Position numbers and translations under genes: made by a program
The notes under the pieces: model-generated
The model's input: the letters and a program-made list of their open reading frames with translations, nothing else
The model's database searches: none
Told to the model about the DNA's origin: nothing
Part shown: positions 44,491 through 53,375 of the stretch, piece after piece
Numbering within the stretch: the stretch's first letter is position 1
Layout: the number at the start of each line of letters is the position of its first letter
NCBI GenBank assembly: GCA_002746885.1
Contig: PDRS01000007.1
Span: 110,842 to 174,841, forward strand
Direction of reading: 5' to 3'
Origin: Candidatus Saccharimonadota bacterium
Lineage (GTDB): Bacteria > Patescibacteriota > Saccharimonadia > Saccharimonadales > UBA4665
Length of the DNA: 64,000 nt

Positions 44491-44510
44491 GCGCTCAGTC
44501 AGCGCTTTTT
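44491..44510 (+). terminator. likely original terminator of otsA-otsB
   Basis: GCGCT and AGCGC pair around CAGTC, followed by five T on the plus strand. It lies 11 bases after repeat copy B and overlaps the 3' end of the convergent mutM gene. Confidence 0.6.
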
Positions 44511-45374
44511 CTGGCACTGAGGGCAAATGTGGGTACCGCGGCCAGCAACACGCAGCTTAGCAATGGCCGTACCGCAGCGCAAACAAGGTTGGCCAGTACG
44601 GCGAAAGACCTTGGCGAAACTGAGATAACTGCCTTTCTCGCCCTCGGCGTTAACGTAGTTTTTGTCTGTACTACCTCCTTTTGCAATCGAAAGCCGCATC
44701 ACAGATTTGATAGCACTCGCTAGCGCGGTAACCTGCTGTTTTGAAACGTTCTGTACGAGCGTGGAGGGATGGAGCTTAGCAAGCCACAGCGACTCGTCTG
44801 CATAGATATTTCCCACGCCCGCCAAGACTGTCTGGTCAAGAATTGCCGCTTTGATAGCAGTGTTTTTGCGGCGTTGCAGCCGTTCATACAGCACGCTTCC
44901 TGTAAACGATTTATCGAGCGGCTCTGGGCCGACTTTTTGCATAAAATCAATATTCGGCACCTCGCTGCTCGGATACAACTTCATCCAGCCAAACTTGCGC
45001 AAATCATTAAAAAACAACCGCGTTCCGTCAGAAAAATCGAGATGTTCGCGCGTGGTGTTGTCGGGCAACTCTCGCGCAAAACTATCACTCGGGTGTCCCG
45101 CACCCCAACGCTCCTTGTGTGATATGACGACAATCTGCCCAGTCATCTTCAGGTGGCACACTAGCGTGTAGCTGCTCGAAAAATCTATCATGAGCACTTT
45201 TGCTCTGCGACGTACGGCAGTAACTTTTGCGCCCAGTAAAAAACGCGCAACGTCTGCATGAGCATTTGGAAAGCTTTTGGGGCTTGCGTAGTTATGCGCT
45301 TGCACAACTGTCTTTCCGACGATAAGCGTTTTCAGACCACGACGTATTGTCTCAACTTCTGGCAACTCCGGCAT
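44499..45374 (-). CDS. mutM: formamidopyrimidine-DNA glycosylase
   Basis: A 291-residue repair enzyme for oxidised purines. The N-terminus is PELPEVE, with Pro2 as the Schiff-base nucleophile and Glu3. The helix-two-turn-helix VLAGVGNIYADESLW and the C-terminal zinc finger with four Cys (CLRCGTAI...CPQC) are intact. TAGAAT lies 6 bases before the ATG, so the mRNA may be leaderless. Confidence 0.96.
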   Translation of the reverse strand: MPELPEVETIRRGLKTLIVGKTVVQAHNYASPKSFPNAHADVARFLLGAKVTAVRRRAKVLMIDFSSSYTLVCHLKMTGQIVVISHKERWGAGHPSDSFARELPDNTTREHLDFSDGTRLFFNDLRKFGWMKLYPSSEVPNIDFMQKVGPEPLDKSFTGSVLYERLQRRKNTAIKAAILDQTVLAGVGNIYADESLWLAKLHPSTLVQNVSKQQVTALASAIKSVMRLSIAKGGSTDKNYVNAEGEKGSYLSFAKVFRRTGQPCLRCGTAIAKLRVAGRGTHICPQCQKKR

Positions 45375-45525
45375 TTTCCCATTCTACCTCACGGCATACA
45401 CTGTACCAAACGCTGCAGCGGTCAGCTCTAAACGATCAGATCATCGCCAAACGCCGTAGCAAAACGCAGCCTTTTCTCGCGTAAAAACTTGCGGCTCGCC
45501 GCGAGATACCCGATACTGATACAAC

Positions 45526-45762
45526 ATGGACGGAATCGCCGACATACTCAGCAAAAAAAACTTCGACACGCCGCCTGAAGTACGCGCCATAAAAGACTTT
45601 GTGCATCGCCAGTACAAACATGACGTTCAGGTAACACTACAGCCGCGCTCTATTGTCATAGCGGCGCACAGTGCTGCACTCATCGGCACGCTGCGGCTCA
45701 ACGCTCCGGCGCTACAGAAAGCTGCTCAGACAGAAAAAAAACTAATTTTCCGTATACAGTAG
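45526..45762 (+). CDS. small DUF721/DciA-like protein
   Basis: A 78-residue protein. The second half (VTLQPRSIVIAAHSAALIGTLRLNAPAL) resembles the C-terminal strand-helix of DUF721/DciA domains, which help load the replicative helicase. The N-terminal half is too short for a complete DciA. TTGCGG, 17 bases, GATACT and 8 bases lead to the ATG. Its 3' end overlaps the convergent HAD gene by 21 bases. Confidence 0.55.
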   Translation: MDGIADILSKKNFDTPPEVRAIKDFVHRQYKHDVQVTLQPRSIVIAAHSAALIGTLRLNAPALQKAAQTEKKLIFRIQ

Positions 45763-46326
45763 CATCTGCTCGAGCTCCGCGCGAAATTGCATAAAATCTG
45801 TATACAAAACCGCCTGCATGCCGACCGACTCTGCTGCCTCGCAAAAAACAAGTTTGTCGTCGGTAAACACGCACGCTTCAGGCGCAACACCCAACCGCTC
45901 AGCCGTTATGCGGTAGGCTTCTGGATCGGGTTTTGCATAACCTATCTCTGCCGAAGCAACTACCTCGTCGAAATATACTCGCAGCTCATCGTCGGGAAAT
46001 CGCCTTTCCAGACTACTCCGAGCAACATTACTGAGCATGGCTGTTTTGTAGTGCTGTTTCACGTCGCGAATATATTGCAGCAGACGCACATTGCGCACCT
46101 CTCCAGCCTGTATGTACGCCCGAAGCGTCTCCGCCTCCACGCCAAGTATTGCGGCGATTTTTGCGTTTGATTCCTGCGGATCAATCAGACCGCGATTGTT
46201 CGCCGCGAGAATATCGCGTACTTCTTGCGCGGCAGCCGCGTCGCTCCGAGCAAGTTTGGCGCGTATTTCTTGGAGCGCGTCGGTAATAACCACGCCGAAA
46301 CAGTCAAATATAACGGCTTTAATCAC
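45742..46326 (-). CDS. HAD-superfamily hydrolase (second of a tandem pair)
   Basis: A 194-residue HAD protein with a helical cap. Motif I is IFDCFGVVI, motif II LSN (MLSNVA), motif III Lys in YAKPDPEAY and motif IV FTDDK. The second Asp of motif I is Phe, as in haloacid dehalogenase-like and some phosphatase members. Substrate unknown. It overlaps the next HAD gene by 8 bases and is probably a paralogue of it. Confidence 0.85.
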   Translation of the reverse strand: MIKAVIFDCFGVVITDALQEIRAKLARSDAAAAQEVRDILAANNRGLIDPQESNAKIAAILGVEAETLRAYIQAGEVRNVRLLQYIRDVKQHYKTAMLSNVARSSLERRFPDDELRVYFDEVVASAEIGYAKPDPEAYRITAERLGVAPEACVFTDDKLVFCEAAESVGMQAVLYTDFMQFRAELEQMLLYTEN

Positions 46327-46897
46327 AAGCCAAAACTTCCCTTATGTCCCGAATTGTCTGGTCGACAGAAGTATACTGCACAGTGCTCATTCCCAAGGCT
46401 GCCGCAGCCGCTAGGTGATGCGGCATATCATCGACCATAACGCACTGCTCTGGAGCCGTACCAAGCTGCTCGCACATCGTCGTAAACATTCGGGGATCGG
46501 GCTTAGTAATGCCGACCGAAAACGAACCAATCATCGCATCAAACAACGCCAGTTGTCCGGGCGAAAAAATAGTCTGAAAAACATCATGGCTCGTGTTGCT
46601 CAGAAGACCGATTTTGTACAAGGGCTTCAGTTCTTCGGCAATAAACTGCAGCAATGGCTCATTGGCGCGCGTCTGTTCAAACTCACGACGAACAGACGCA
46701 GCCGTTTCGCCCGTCTCACGGACGAGCGCCTGCACAAACTCATGCTGCGCCGCCAGACCGGCATCGGCGCGCTGCCCTAGTCTTCTTAGTCTTTCCCATG
46801 CTTCTGGCCGGTTTGAAAAATGACGAGCCTTAAAGGCCTGCCAGCCATTGAGGCCAAGCACTCCGTATAGGTCGAAAATGATTGCGTCTTTTTTCAT
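46319..46897 (-). CDS. HAD-superfamily hydrolase (first of a tandem pair)
   Basis: A 192-residue HAD protein of the same build as its neighbour: IFDLYGVLG, LLSNTS, ITKPDPRMF and MVDDMPHHL. The two together suggest a duplication followed by divergence. TACAAT lies 9 bases before the ATG with AGGT between them. Substrate unknown. Confidence 0.85.
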   Translation of the reverse strand: MKKDAIIFDLYGVLGLNGWQAFKARHFSNRPEAWERLRRLGQRADAGLAAQHEFVQALVRETGETAASVRREFEQTRANEPLLQFIAEELKPLYKIGLLSNTSHDVFQTIFSPGQLALFDAMIGSFSVGITKPDPRMFTTMCEQLGTAPEQCVMVDDMPHHLAAAAALGMSTVQYTSVDQTIRDIREVLACD

Positions 46898-46961
46898 TAC
46901 CTAATTATTGTACTCGATTCTTTATACGAGCGCCCTGTTTCAAACACGCACGCCAGATACG

Positions 46962-47549
46962 TTATGGGCGGTTAAAGTCGCGCATAAACTCGTTGTACAC
47001 CTTCGGTGGAATTTGCCGCTGAAAAAGTACATTAACCGAGTTGGCAATACCCTTGAAGCTCCCCGTCCCGCAGGACGTACGCCAGTAGCGAAACACGTCG
47101 GTTCCGCCCTCTCGGAGCAGGTAGACATACCGGTGTTGGAGCGGACATTGCCCGCGCTCATCTTGTTTAATAGTGTCGTCGCCGCGAGAAAAACCGAGCG
47201 TATCAAGACCGTTGAGAAAGTTCAGATAGCTTTCTTGGGTGTTTGGGAACACCTCTTGCCTGATGACGTGGTTATCATAGCCTTGCATAAGCTCAATTTT
47301 GCTCTGCGAAGCATCTACGCTGATACGCAGACTTCGGTGTTTCTGATTGGCAACGATCCGGCCATCGAACGTATATTGGACTTCCGTACCGGCCCGAGCA
47401 TAGGAGCTAAGCGGCGCTCTTTCGACAATCGACGTATTATTTCCACCGCTAAACGCCTTGCTGAACAAAAGTATGATCAGCCAAATAAAGCCGAACATAA
47501 CGGCCAGAAAGATAATGATTCTGATAATCCTTGGACTGTCGCTCACCAT
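46962..47549 (-). CDS. membrane-anchored protein, unknown function
   Basis: A 195-residue protein with one N-terminal helix (about 8-32) and an extracytoplasmic domain of mixed beta strands with two Cys (GQCPLQH and TSCGTG) that could pair. No family recognised. TATAAT lies 9 bases before the ATG. Confidence 0.7.
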   Translation of the reverse strand: MVSDSPRIIRIIIFLAVMFGFIWLIILLFSKAFSGGNNTSIVERAPLSSYARAGTEVQYTFDGRIVANQKHRSLRISVDASQSKIELMQGYDNHVIRQEVFPNTQESYLNFLNGLDTLGFSRGDDTIKQDERGQCPLQHRYVYLLREGGTDVFRYWRTSCGTGSFKGIANSVNVLFQRQIPPKVYNEFMRDFNRP

Positions 47550-47558
47550 AACGCTTTC

Positions 47559-47564
47559 ATTATA
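47559..47564 (-). promoter_or_regulatory. -10 box of the membrane-anchored protein gene
   Basis: TGC-like extended TATAAT on the minus strand, 9 bases before the ATG at 47549. Confidence 0.45.
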
Positions 47565-47646
47565 GCATAAACCGCCTATTCTTGCAACACCGCTATATCA
47601 ATCCACTCCCACACCACCTCAAACAAGCTCTTCAAGCGCTATAAGG

Positions 47647-50352
47647 CTATAGCTCGCCCCAGTTGTCGCCTATAGCGGTGTCTACGGCAAGCTTAACAGG
47701 AAGTTCCGGGTAGACGGCTTCCATAGTAGTTTTCAAAATGTCAGCGACGCGCTCGGCGTCTGCTTCTGCACACTCGACGAGTATTGAATCATGGATTTGC
47801 AGGAGTTGCTGCGGCACAACAGTCGCCGCGCCGCTTCGCGACCGAGAGAGCGCTTTTTCTGCTTCTTGCAGAGAAATCTCATCAAATTTCTTTTGCACCG
47901 CAACCATAGCGAGCTTCATAAGATCTGCTTCGGTTCCCTGAATAGGCATATTCATGGCCGCTCGCTCGGCTGCCTGGCGTACAACAAAGTTGCTCGAGTG
48001 AATGTCTGGCATGGGCCGCCGCCGCCCAAGCAGCGTTTCGACATAGCCGTCTTTGCGCGCGCGTTCTTTGAGACTCTCCAAATAACCGAGCAGCGGTGCG
48101 CGCAACTCAAAATAATCATCTATAAAGGCCTTTGCCGCCGCAAAAGACATGCCAGTGGCGGCCGCCAAACCGTGCGGACTCATACCATAGAGTACGCCAA
48201 AGTTCACCGCCTTTACCGCCGAGCGCATCTGTTTGGTCACATCTTCGGGCGCACGGCCATATATTTGCGCCGCCGTTGCAACATGAATATCCACGCCGCG
48301 GTTAAACATTTCGACCATATCGCTATCCCCGCTCATAGCCGCTGCCAGCCGCAGTTCAAACTGACTATAGTCGGCGCTCACCAGTTTTCGCCCTTTTCCC
48401 GCCACAAAAGCCGTACGGATATGTTTACCCAAGTCGGTGCGCACTGGTATGTTTTGCAGGTTTGGGTCGGTGCTGCTCAGTCGTCCAGTCTGTGCAATCG
48501 TCAAATGAAAGGTGGTATGCACCCGAGAATGGTTGTCGACCATGGTTGGCAGTGTGTCTATGTAAGTGTTTTTTAGTTTCGTCACTTCGCGGTAGCGCGA
48601 AATCAGCTCTATGACAGGATGGCTCGCGCGCAACTTTTCTAGCTCGCTCGCGGCAGTGCTGTAACCGGTTTTGCCGCGCTTGATGCCCTGCGTCGGCAGA
48701 CCTAGTTTCACAAATAACACGTCGGCCAGCTGCGAGGGACTGGCGATATTAAACTCTTGGTCGGCGTAGCCATATATTTCTTGTTCAAGGTCAGATATAC
48801 TGTCTTCGATTTGTTCAGAAAACTGCGCCAGATAAAGTGTATCGAGCTGTATGCCAGCATACTCCATGCGCGCCAGCACAGAAATAACCGGCATATCGAC
48901 ATGAGATGTCAGATGCTGAATGTCCGGCATGTGCTGTAGGTTTTCGCGTTGCGCGGCAGCCACAGCACGAATGACAGCGGCGATCTCACCGCCCCTACTC
49001 AGCAGCTCTTCATCCGTTACATCCTCCAAAGACGACCCGTCATAGCCCAAAATCTCTGCCGCCAAATCCGTCAAAGATTGCGCCCGAATAAGGCTGTTTA
49101 TGTTAAACGCCGCCACCAAGACATCGTGCGAAACCACTGGCAGTTCCGTCACGCCCAGCGCGAGCATAGTTTTTAGACTAGACTTCACATCATACCCAAC
49201 CACGCTTGCGGTACCGCTCAAAAGACGAACCACGTTTTCTGAGGACAAACGCGTCAGATCAAGCGCATACGTCAGCTCGTCGCTGGACGAAAGGATCAAC
49301 ACGCGAGGATCGCGACCAGCCGCTCCAGCCGATCGCCCATACACAACAACCTCGCCTTTCGCTGGCAACTTTACGGTAGCCAGCTCCTTTTCGTTCTGAA
49401 TAAGCGTCGTTTTACACGCCGCAAAATCTCGATTCCCGTCTTTTGAGCCGTGCCCCCGTAAATCCACTTGGAGCGCGTCGGGAACCTGCCGAGCCAATGA
49501 TCGAAATTCCAATTTTTCTAAAAGCCGCAAAATCTCCGCAGGATTAGCGTGGCGCCCATCCATACGCGCCAAATCCAAAGGCACAGGTGCATCCGTCCAT
49601 AGCGCCGCAAGTTTCTTACTCATATAGGCGCTGTCTTTGCCCGCTTCAAGTTTTTTGCGCACGCTGTCGCGAACCTGCCAGAGATTTTCATAGACGCCGT
49701 CAAGCGTCCCGTAGTCTTGCAGGAGCTGGACAGCTGTTTTTTCACCCACGCCAGGCACGCCTGGAATGTTGTCAGATGCATCGCCTTTGAGCGCCTTGAG
49801 ATCCAAAAACTGTTCGGGCGCTATACCGTACTTTGCGGTAAATGACTCTGGCGAATACAATTCTATGTCACTCAAACCTCTTTTCAGCCGATACATGCTA
49901 GTGTGCGGGCCAACGCACTGGAGCGCATCGAGGTCAGACGTCACAAGCAGTGTTTCTATATCTTTTTGAGCCGCCTTTACCGCCAGCGTCGCCATGATGT
50001 CGTCTGCCTCATAATCATCTAGTTCGTACAGCGGCCAACCGAACGCTTTGAGCAAGTCGTGCAGTATAGGAATTTGCTCGTAAAAGTCTGGCGGAGCCGG
50101 TTTGCGCCCTGCTTTATACGCTGGATAAATGGCGAGACGAGAGCGTATGTTCGTTTTGGGTTTGTCCCACGCCACCGCAACATAGTCAGGTTTGAGCCGC
50201 TTAATAACCTCAAGCGCCATCGTAGCAAAACCAAAAACACCCCCTGTTGGGGTGCCGTCTTTGGTACTGAGGTTGGGCATGGCGTAGTAGCCTCTATAAA
50301 AAACTGACTTTCCATCTATCACCGCCAACCGTTTCCGCCCTGCATCAGCCAT
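47647..50352 (-). CDS. polA: DNA polymerase I with inactive proofreading domain
   Basis: A 901-residue enzyme. Residues 1-290 are the 5'-nuclease (FLDLKALKGDASDNIPGVPGVGEKTA). Residues 320-500 occupy the 3'-5' exonuclease position, but the catalytic acids are missing: the DxE of motif I is absent and motif II reads VGYDVKSSLK. Residues 510-901 are the family A polymerase with DYSQFELRLAA, the O-helix RSAVKAVNFGVLYGMS and motif C QIHDSILVE, where the usual HDE is HDS. It fills gaps and removes RNA primers. TATACT lies 7 bases before the ATG. Confidence 0.96.
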   Translation of the reverse strand: MADAGRKRLAVIDGKSVFYRGYYAMPNLSTKDGTPTGGVFGFATMALEVIKRLKPDYVAVAWDKPKTNIRSRLAIYPAYKAGRKPAPPDFYEQIPILHDLLKAFGWPLYELDDYEADDIMATLAVKAAQKDIETLLVTSDLDALQCVGPHTSMYRLKRGLSDIELYSPESFTAKYGIAPEQFLDLKALKGDASDNIPGVPGVGEKTAVQLLQDYGTLDGVYENLWQVRDSVRKKLEAGKDSAYMSKKLAALWTDAPVPLDLARMDGRHANPAEILRLLEKLEFRSLARQVPDALQVDLRGHGSKDGNRDFAACKTTLIQNEKELATVKLPAKGEVVVYGRSAGAAGRDPRVLILSSSDELTYALDLTRLSSENVVRLLSGTASVVGYDVKSSLKTMLALGVTELPVVSHDVLVAAFNINSLIRAQSLTDLAAEILGYDGSSLEDVTDEELLSRGGEIAAVIRAVAAAQRENLQHMPDIQHLTSHVDMPVISVLARMEYAGIQLDTLYLAQFSEQIEDSISDLEQEIYGYADQEFNIASPSQLADVLFVKLGLPTQGIKRGKTGYSTAASELEKLRASHPVIELISRYREVTKLKNTYIDTLPTMVDNHSRVHTTFHLTIAQTGRLSSTDPNLQNIPVRTDLGKHIRTAFVAGKGRKLVSADYSQFELRLAAAMSGDSDMVEMFNRGVDIHVATAAQIYGRAPEDVTKQMRSAVKAVNFGVLYGMSPHGLAAATGMSFAAAKAFIDDYFELRAPLLGYLESLKERARKDGYVETLLGRRRPMPDIHSSNFVVRQAAERAAMNMPIQGTEADLMKLAMVAVQKKFDEISLQEAEKALSRSRSGAATVVPQQLLQIHDSILVECAEADAERVADILKTTMEAVYPELPVKLAVDTAIGDNWGEL

Positions 50353-50359
50353 ACCTGTC

Positions 50360-50388
50360 AGTATACGCTGATTACTAAATAGTGAAAA
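50360..50388 (-). promoter_or_regulatory. promoter of polA, leaderless
   Basis: TTTTCA (50383-50388), 17 bases, TATACT (50360-50365), 7 bases to the ATG at 50352. Confidence 0.6.
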
Positions 50389-50464
50389 CTAGCGGCAGAA
50401 AACCTATAACCCCGAGCTTCCTCAGACTACGTTTTAGGTGAAAGTTCAGACTTATGATACATCC

Positions 50465-50947
50465 TCAGGACCGAATAAGAACGACCGGAAGCTCGTCTCC
50501 TTTTTGAGGACCAATTTGAGCCTCACACCTGAAAAACCCTCCACCAGAGCGGAAGCCCGATACTTCCCAAGCACTAACATCTTTTCTAGGATCCGAGTTT
50601 AGTTGGCCCTCCACGTAACATGCGCGCGCCCTGCCTGTTATACCTACAGCCTCCATAACCATAGGTACACACCATTTCCATGGTGTCGTCATCGGTTCCT
50701 GGTCTCCAGATACCGCTACTGCGATCCGCCCAATAACACCTGCTTCATCTGGCTGCTCATGCATCTGCACGCCCACTACGCCCTCAGGTAATCGAGCTAC
50801 TCTGGACATTCCACTTGCTGACCCTAACGCACCAGTCCCTGATTCAGGTGACACCCCAACGAGCGCACCTCTTCCCCAAGCAGACCCTGTGGGTGCCGTG
50901 CCCCTCCTGCCAAAATTTGTGAGATGCCCTACTGCTGAAAGTCCCAT
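50465..50947 (-). CDS. unknown Gly-rich protein in the accessory region
   Basis: A 160-residue protein rich in Gly and Val, predicted beta-rich, with no signal peptide and no recognised family. The first 50 residues are of low complexity. The start has only a weak GGGA upstream. It lies alone between polA and an IS relic, so it may be an acquired gene or a decayed one. Confidence 0.45.
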   Translation of the reverse strand: MGLSAVGHLTNFGRRGTAPTGSAWGRGALVGVSPESGTGALGSASGMSRVARLPEGVVGVQMHEQPDEAGVIGRIAVAVSGDQEPMTTPWKWCVPMVMEAVGITGRARACYVEGQLNSDPRKDVSAWEVSGFRSGGGFFRCEAQIGPQKGDELPVVLIRS

Positions 50948-51018
50948 ACACTTTATCCCATTCTTTCTCTTGCATTTAGGTTAATCATATTTCATATTAT
51001 ATACCCATTAGCACACTT

Positions 51019-51290
51019 GTCAACCCCCTCATCCCCTACGACAATGGCAGCGAGTTTAGTGCCTGGAAGTTCACAGAACACGAACTGGACGCAACTATCT
51101 ACTTCGCTGGTCCGTACCGCTCTTCACGGCAAGGCAGAAACGAGCACGCCAACGGCTTAGTACGAGACCGCTTCCCAAAGACACAGATTTCAACAAATTA
51201 CAGACAAAGAACTGCGAGAAGTAGAACGCATCCTTAGCAATCGCTCCCGTGGGCGCTGTAGACGGAGAAGCCCTGCCGAACTAATTAAGC
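51019..51290 (+). pseudogene. IS30-family transposase relic (C-terminal part, frameshifted)
   Basis: Frame 1 gives PYDNGSEFSAWKF..., then IYFAGPYRSSRQGRNEHANGLVRDRFPK, matching the IS30 DDE core around the second Asp and the Glu helix (DNGSEF; RGTNENTNGLIR). After that the match shifts frame, through DTDFNKL, to TDKELREVERILSNRSRGR..SPAELI, matching the IS30 C-terminus. At least two frameshifts separate the blocks. No N-terminal part or terminal repeat was found, so it is an old remnant. Confidence 0.85.
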
Positions 51291-51291
51291 C

Positions 51292-51915
51292 TTATTTGGG
51301 TGTTGCGATTTGAATGTGAGTTCGAGCGCACAACTCAGACAGAGCAGCGAGAACATTGCGATTGCGGCCGTCTAGCTCGGATTGCATATCCAGATAGCCT
51401 CGCAGAAATGGATGGTCAAGTGCGAGCTCGCGATCGTTGCGTCCGATTTGGCGGTAGACTTCACTGCGCAGCTGGTCTGGAGCTCCCTCAAGCTGAAGTA
51501 AGATATCATGAACGAGTTGCGGGTCTTGCTGGGGATCCAGCAACACATCGGCTGTTCGCTCGCTAATCTCGGCGACCATACGAGTAGTCGGTGCCGGCAA
51601 TGAAAACTCGTGAGTGGTCGATTTGGGAAATAGCTCCGCTACAGTGAGCGCGTCGATCGCCCACTTTGGCTCTTGAGTCTGTTTGTATGTCTCAAAACGT
51701 GATTTTACGAGCTCCTCAATCTCGTCGCTGCCGATGATTAGTTTTGAGTTGCGAGCTAGGTGTGGGAGCGTACCACGTGCGTCAGTTATGCCACCGCACA
51801 CAAATATAGAGTATTCGCTGCCATCGTCGTCCCCGAAATCATATACGACGAATGGTTGTCGTGAGAGGTGTTCAGCCGAACGCACCAGAGGAGGTTCGTC
51901 ATAATGAAACTGCAT
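51292..51915 (-). CDS. unknown acidic protein in the accessory region
   Basis: A 207-residue protein without membrane helix or signal. It has a start-proximal beta region (FVVYDFGDDDGSEYSIFVCGG) and a helical C-terminal half. No family recognised. It abuts the IS30 relic on the opposite strand, so it may have arrived with the element or been truncated by it; nothing in the sequence decides this. Confidence 0.55.
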   Translation of the reverse strand: MQFHYDEPPLVRSAEHLSRQPFVVYDFGDDDGSEYSIFVCGGITDARGTLPHLARNSKLIIGSDEIEELVKSRFETYKQTQEPKWAIDALTVAELFPKSTTHEFSLPAPTTRMVAEISERTADVLLDPQQDPQLVHDILLQLEGAPDQLRSEVYRQIGRNDRELALDHPFLRGYLDMQSELDGRNRNVLAALSELCARTHIQIATPK

Positions 51916-52097
51916 AAAACTATTTTTACATAATTATTTGATAAAGGCAAATTAGGCGTATTCACTCACCCCCTTTGCAATATAAAAGCAGACGCCCTAC
52001 ACTGTAATTTACTACCAGCAACTACGAAGATATGCCCACTCTGGCTTATAGCCCTAACCGCCACATCCAAAACCACAGTTTAGTAGCTCACTCACGT

Positions 52098-52173
52098 ATT
52101 TCGGGGAGTATACATCCCCAAAATAGCATGATTTCGGGGACCCACAATCCCGCAAATATTGACATTTCGGGGA
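52098..52173. repeat. three ATTTCGGGGA repeats spaced exactly 33 bp apart, putative operator
   Basis: Identical decamers start at 52098, 52131 and 52164. The first two belong to inverted repeats of the same geometry (10-base arms, 7-base centre: 52098-52124 with one mismatch, 52131-52157 with two). The third is a half site placed between the -35 and -10 boxes of the AAA ATPase gene. This is the form of a multi-site repressor operator. Confidence 0.75.
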
Positions 52174-52187
52174 TTGATTGCTAGTAT
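52159..52187 (+). promoter_or_regulatory. consensus leaderless promoter of the AAA ATPase gene
   Basis: TTGACA (52159-52164), 17 bases, TGC-extended TAGTAT (52182-52187), then 6 bases to the ATG at 52194. The third operator repeat fills the spacer. Confidence 0.85.
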
Positions 52188-52193
52188 GTTCGC

Positions 52194-53339
52194 ATGTACA
52201 TCCAACGTTACCTAGACTTAGAGCAGTCTATACAGCCTGGCAAAGTTCTTATCTTACTGGGTCCGCGCCGTAGCGGCAAAACTACTCTGCTCAAAAACTT
52301 TATCTCTCACACAGCGCGCAAGACAGTCACCTACAGAGGCGACGAGCTAAGCGTACAGATTAGCTTTTCTGCGCCAGACTCCAAAGTGCTACAGCCTCTC
52401 GTCGGTCACGCCAACGTGCTCGTGATAGATGAAGCTCAGATGATACCAAATGTTGGTCGAAGCCTAAAACTTATTGTCGATACTATGCCTCATCTATCCG
52501 TCGTAGCAACTGGTTCTTCCGCTTTCGAGCTAACTGGGCAGCTGGGCGAGCCGTTGACAGGCCGCAAAGAAACACGGCAGCTTCTACCCATAGCCCTGCA
52601 TGAGCAACTCGGAAACGCCGTAACGCCAGAGTTAGACGTTTCAAGCAAAATACAGGACTACCTACGTTTCGGGATGTATCCGTCGGTTTTAACAACAAAA
52701 TCACTTGCGCAAAAAGAGAAGTTTCTGGCCGAGCTGGTCGATTCGTACTTGCTAAAAGATATTTTGACATTTCAGGAGATAAAGGGCTCGCGCACTATCC
52801 TTCAGCTACTCGTGCTGCTTGCTTATCAAATCGGAAACGAAGTATCGCTGAGCGAGCTCGGATCATCGCTGCAAATCGACCGCAAAACAGTAGAACGCTA
52901 CCTGGATTTACTCGAAAAATCATTCGTTATCTTTCGCCTGGGTGGCTATAGCCGCAATTTACGCAGCGAAGTTACAAAAAAGGCCAAATACTACTTCTAT
53001 GACATCGGTATTCGCAATGCCATTATCCATAACCACAACGCGCTTAATCTGCGCAATGACGTTGGTCAGATGTGGGAAAATTTTGCTGTGGTTGAACGCC
53101 TAAAGCGCCGCTTATACTGGGGACCATCCGCCAACCAATATTTTTGGCGAACGTGGCAAGGCGCCGAGGTAGACCTCGTAGAGGAACGCGGCGGCAAGTT
53201 GTATGGTTATGAATGTAAATGGTCGACAACAAAAAAACACTCTCCTCCTCCCGCGTGGCTTGCAACCTACCCCGACACGGCCGAATGGAGTCTCGTCACC
53301 CCCGAAACGGTAACGAGCTTTGCTTTCCCTGAACCATAG
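52194..53339 (+). CDS. AAA ATPase with C-terminal DUF4143 domain
   Basis: A 381-residue protein. The N-terminal AAA_14-type domain has Walker A LGPRRSGKTTLLKN (about 22-35) and Walker B VLVIDEAQMI; a sensor region follows at VVATGSSAFEL. A helix-turn-helix-like segment (SLSELGSSLQIDRKTVERYLDLLE) leads to the DUF4143 domain, which ends with GAEVDLVEERGGKLYGYECKW, a PD-(D/E)xK-like nuclease pattern. Proteins of this type are common in mobile regions and archaea; their role is unclear. The promoter and operator suggest tight control. Confidence 0.88.
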   Translation: MYIQRYLDLEQSIQPGKVLILLGPRRSGKTTLLKNFISHTARKTVTYRGDELSVQISFSAPDSKVLQPLVGHANVLVIDEAQMIPNVGRSLKLIVDTMPHLSVVATGSSAFELTGQLGEPLTGRKETRQLLPIALHEQLGNAVTPELDVSSKIQDYLRFGMYPSVLTTKSLAQKEKFLAELVDSYLLKDILTFQEIKGSRTILQLLVLLAYQIGNEVSLSELGSSLQIDRKTVERYLDLLEKSFVIFRLGGYSRNLRSEVTKKAKYYFYDIGIRNAIIHNHNALNLRNDVGQMWENFAVVERLKRRLYWGPSANQYFWRTWQGAEVDLVEERGGKLYGYECKWSTTKKHSPPPAWLATYPDTAEWSLVTPETVTSFAFPEP

Positions 53340-53375
53340 CCAGCTTCGCCGCACCCAAAACCGCTCAACTCACGC

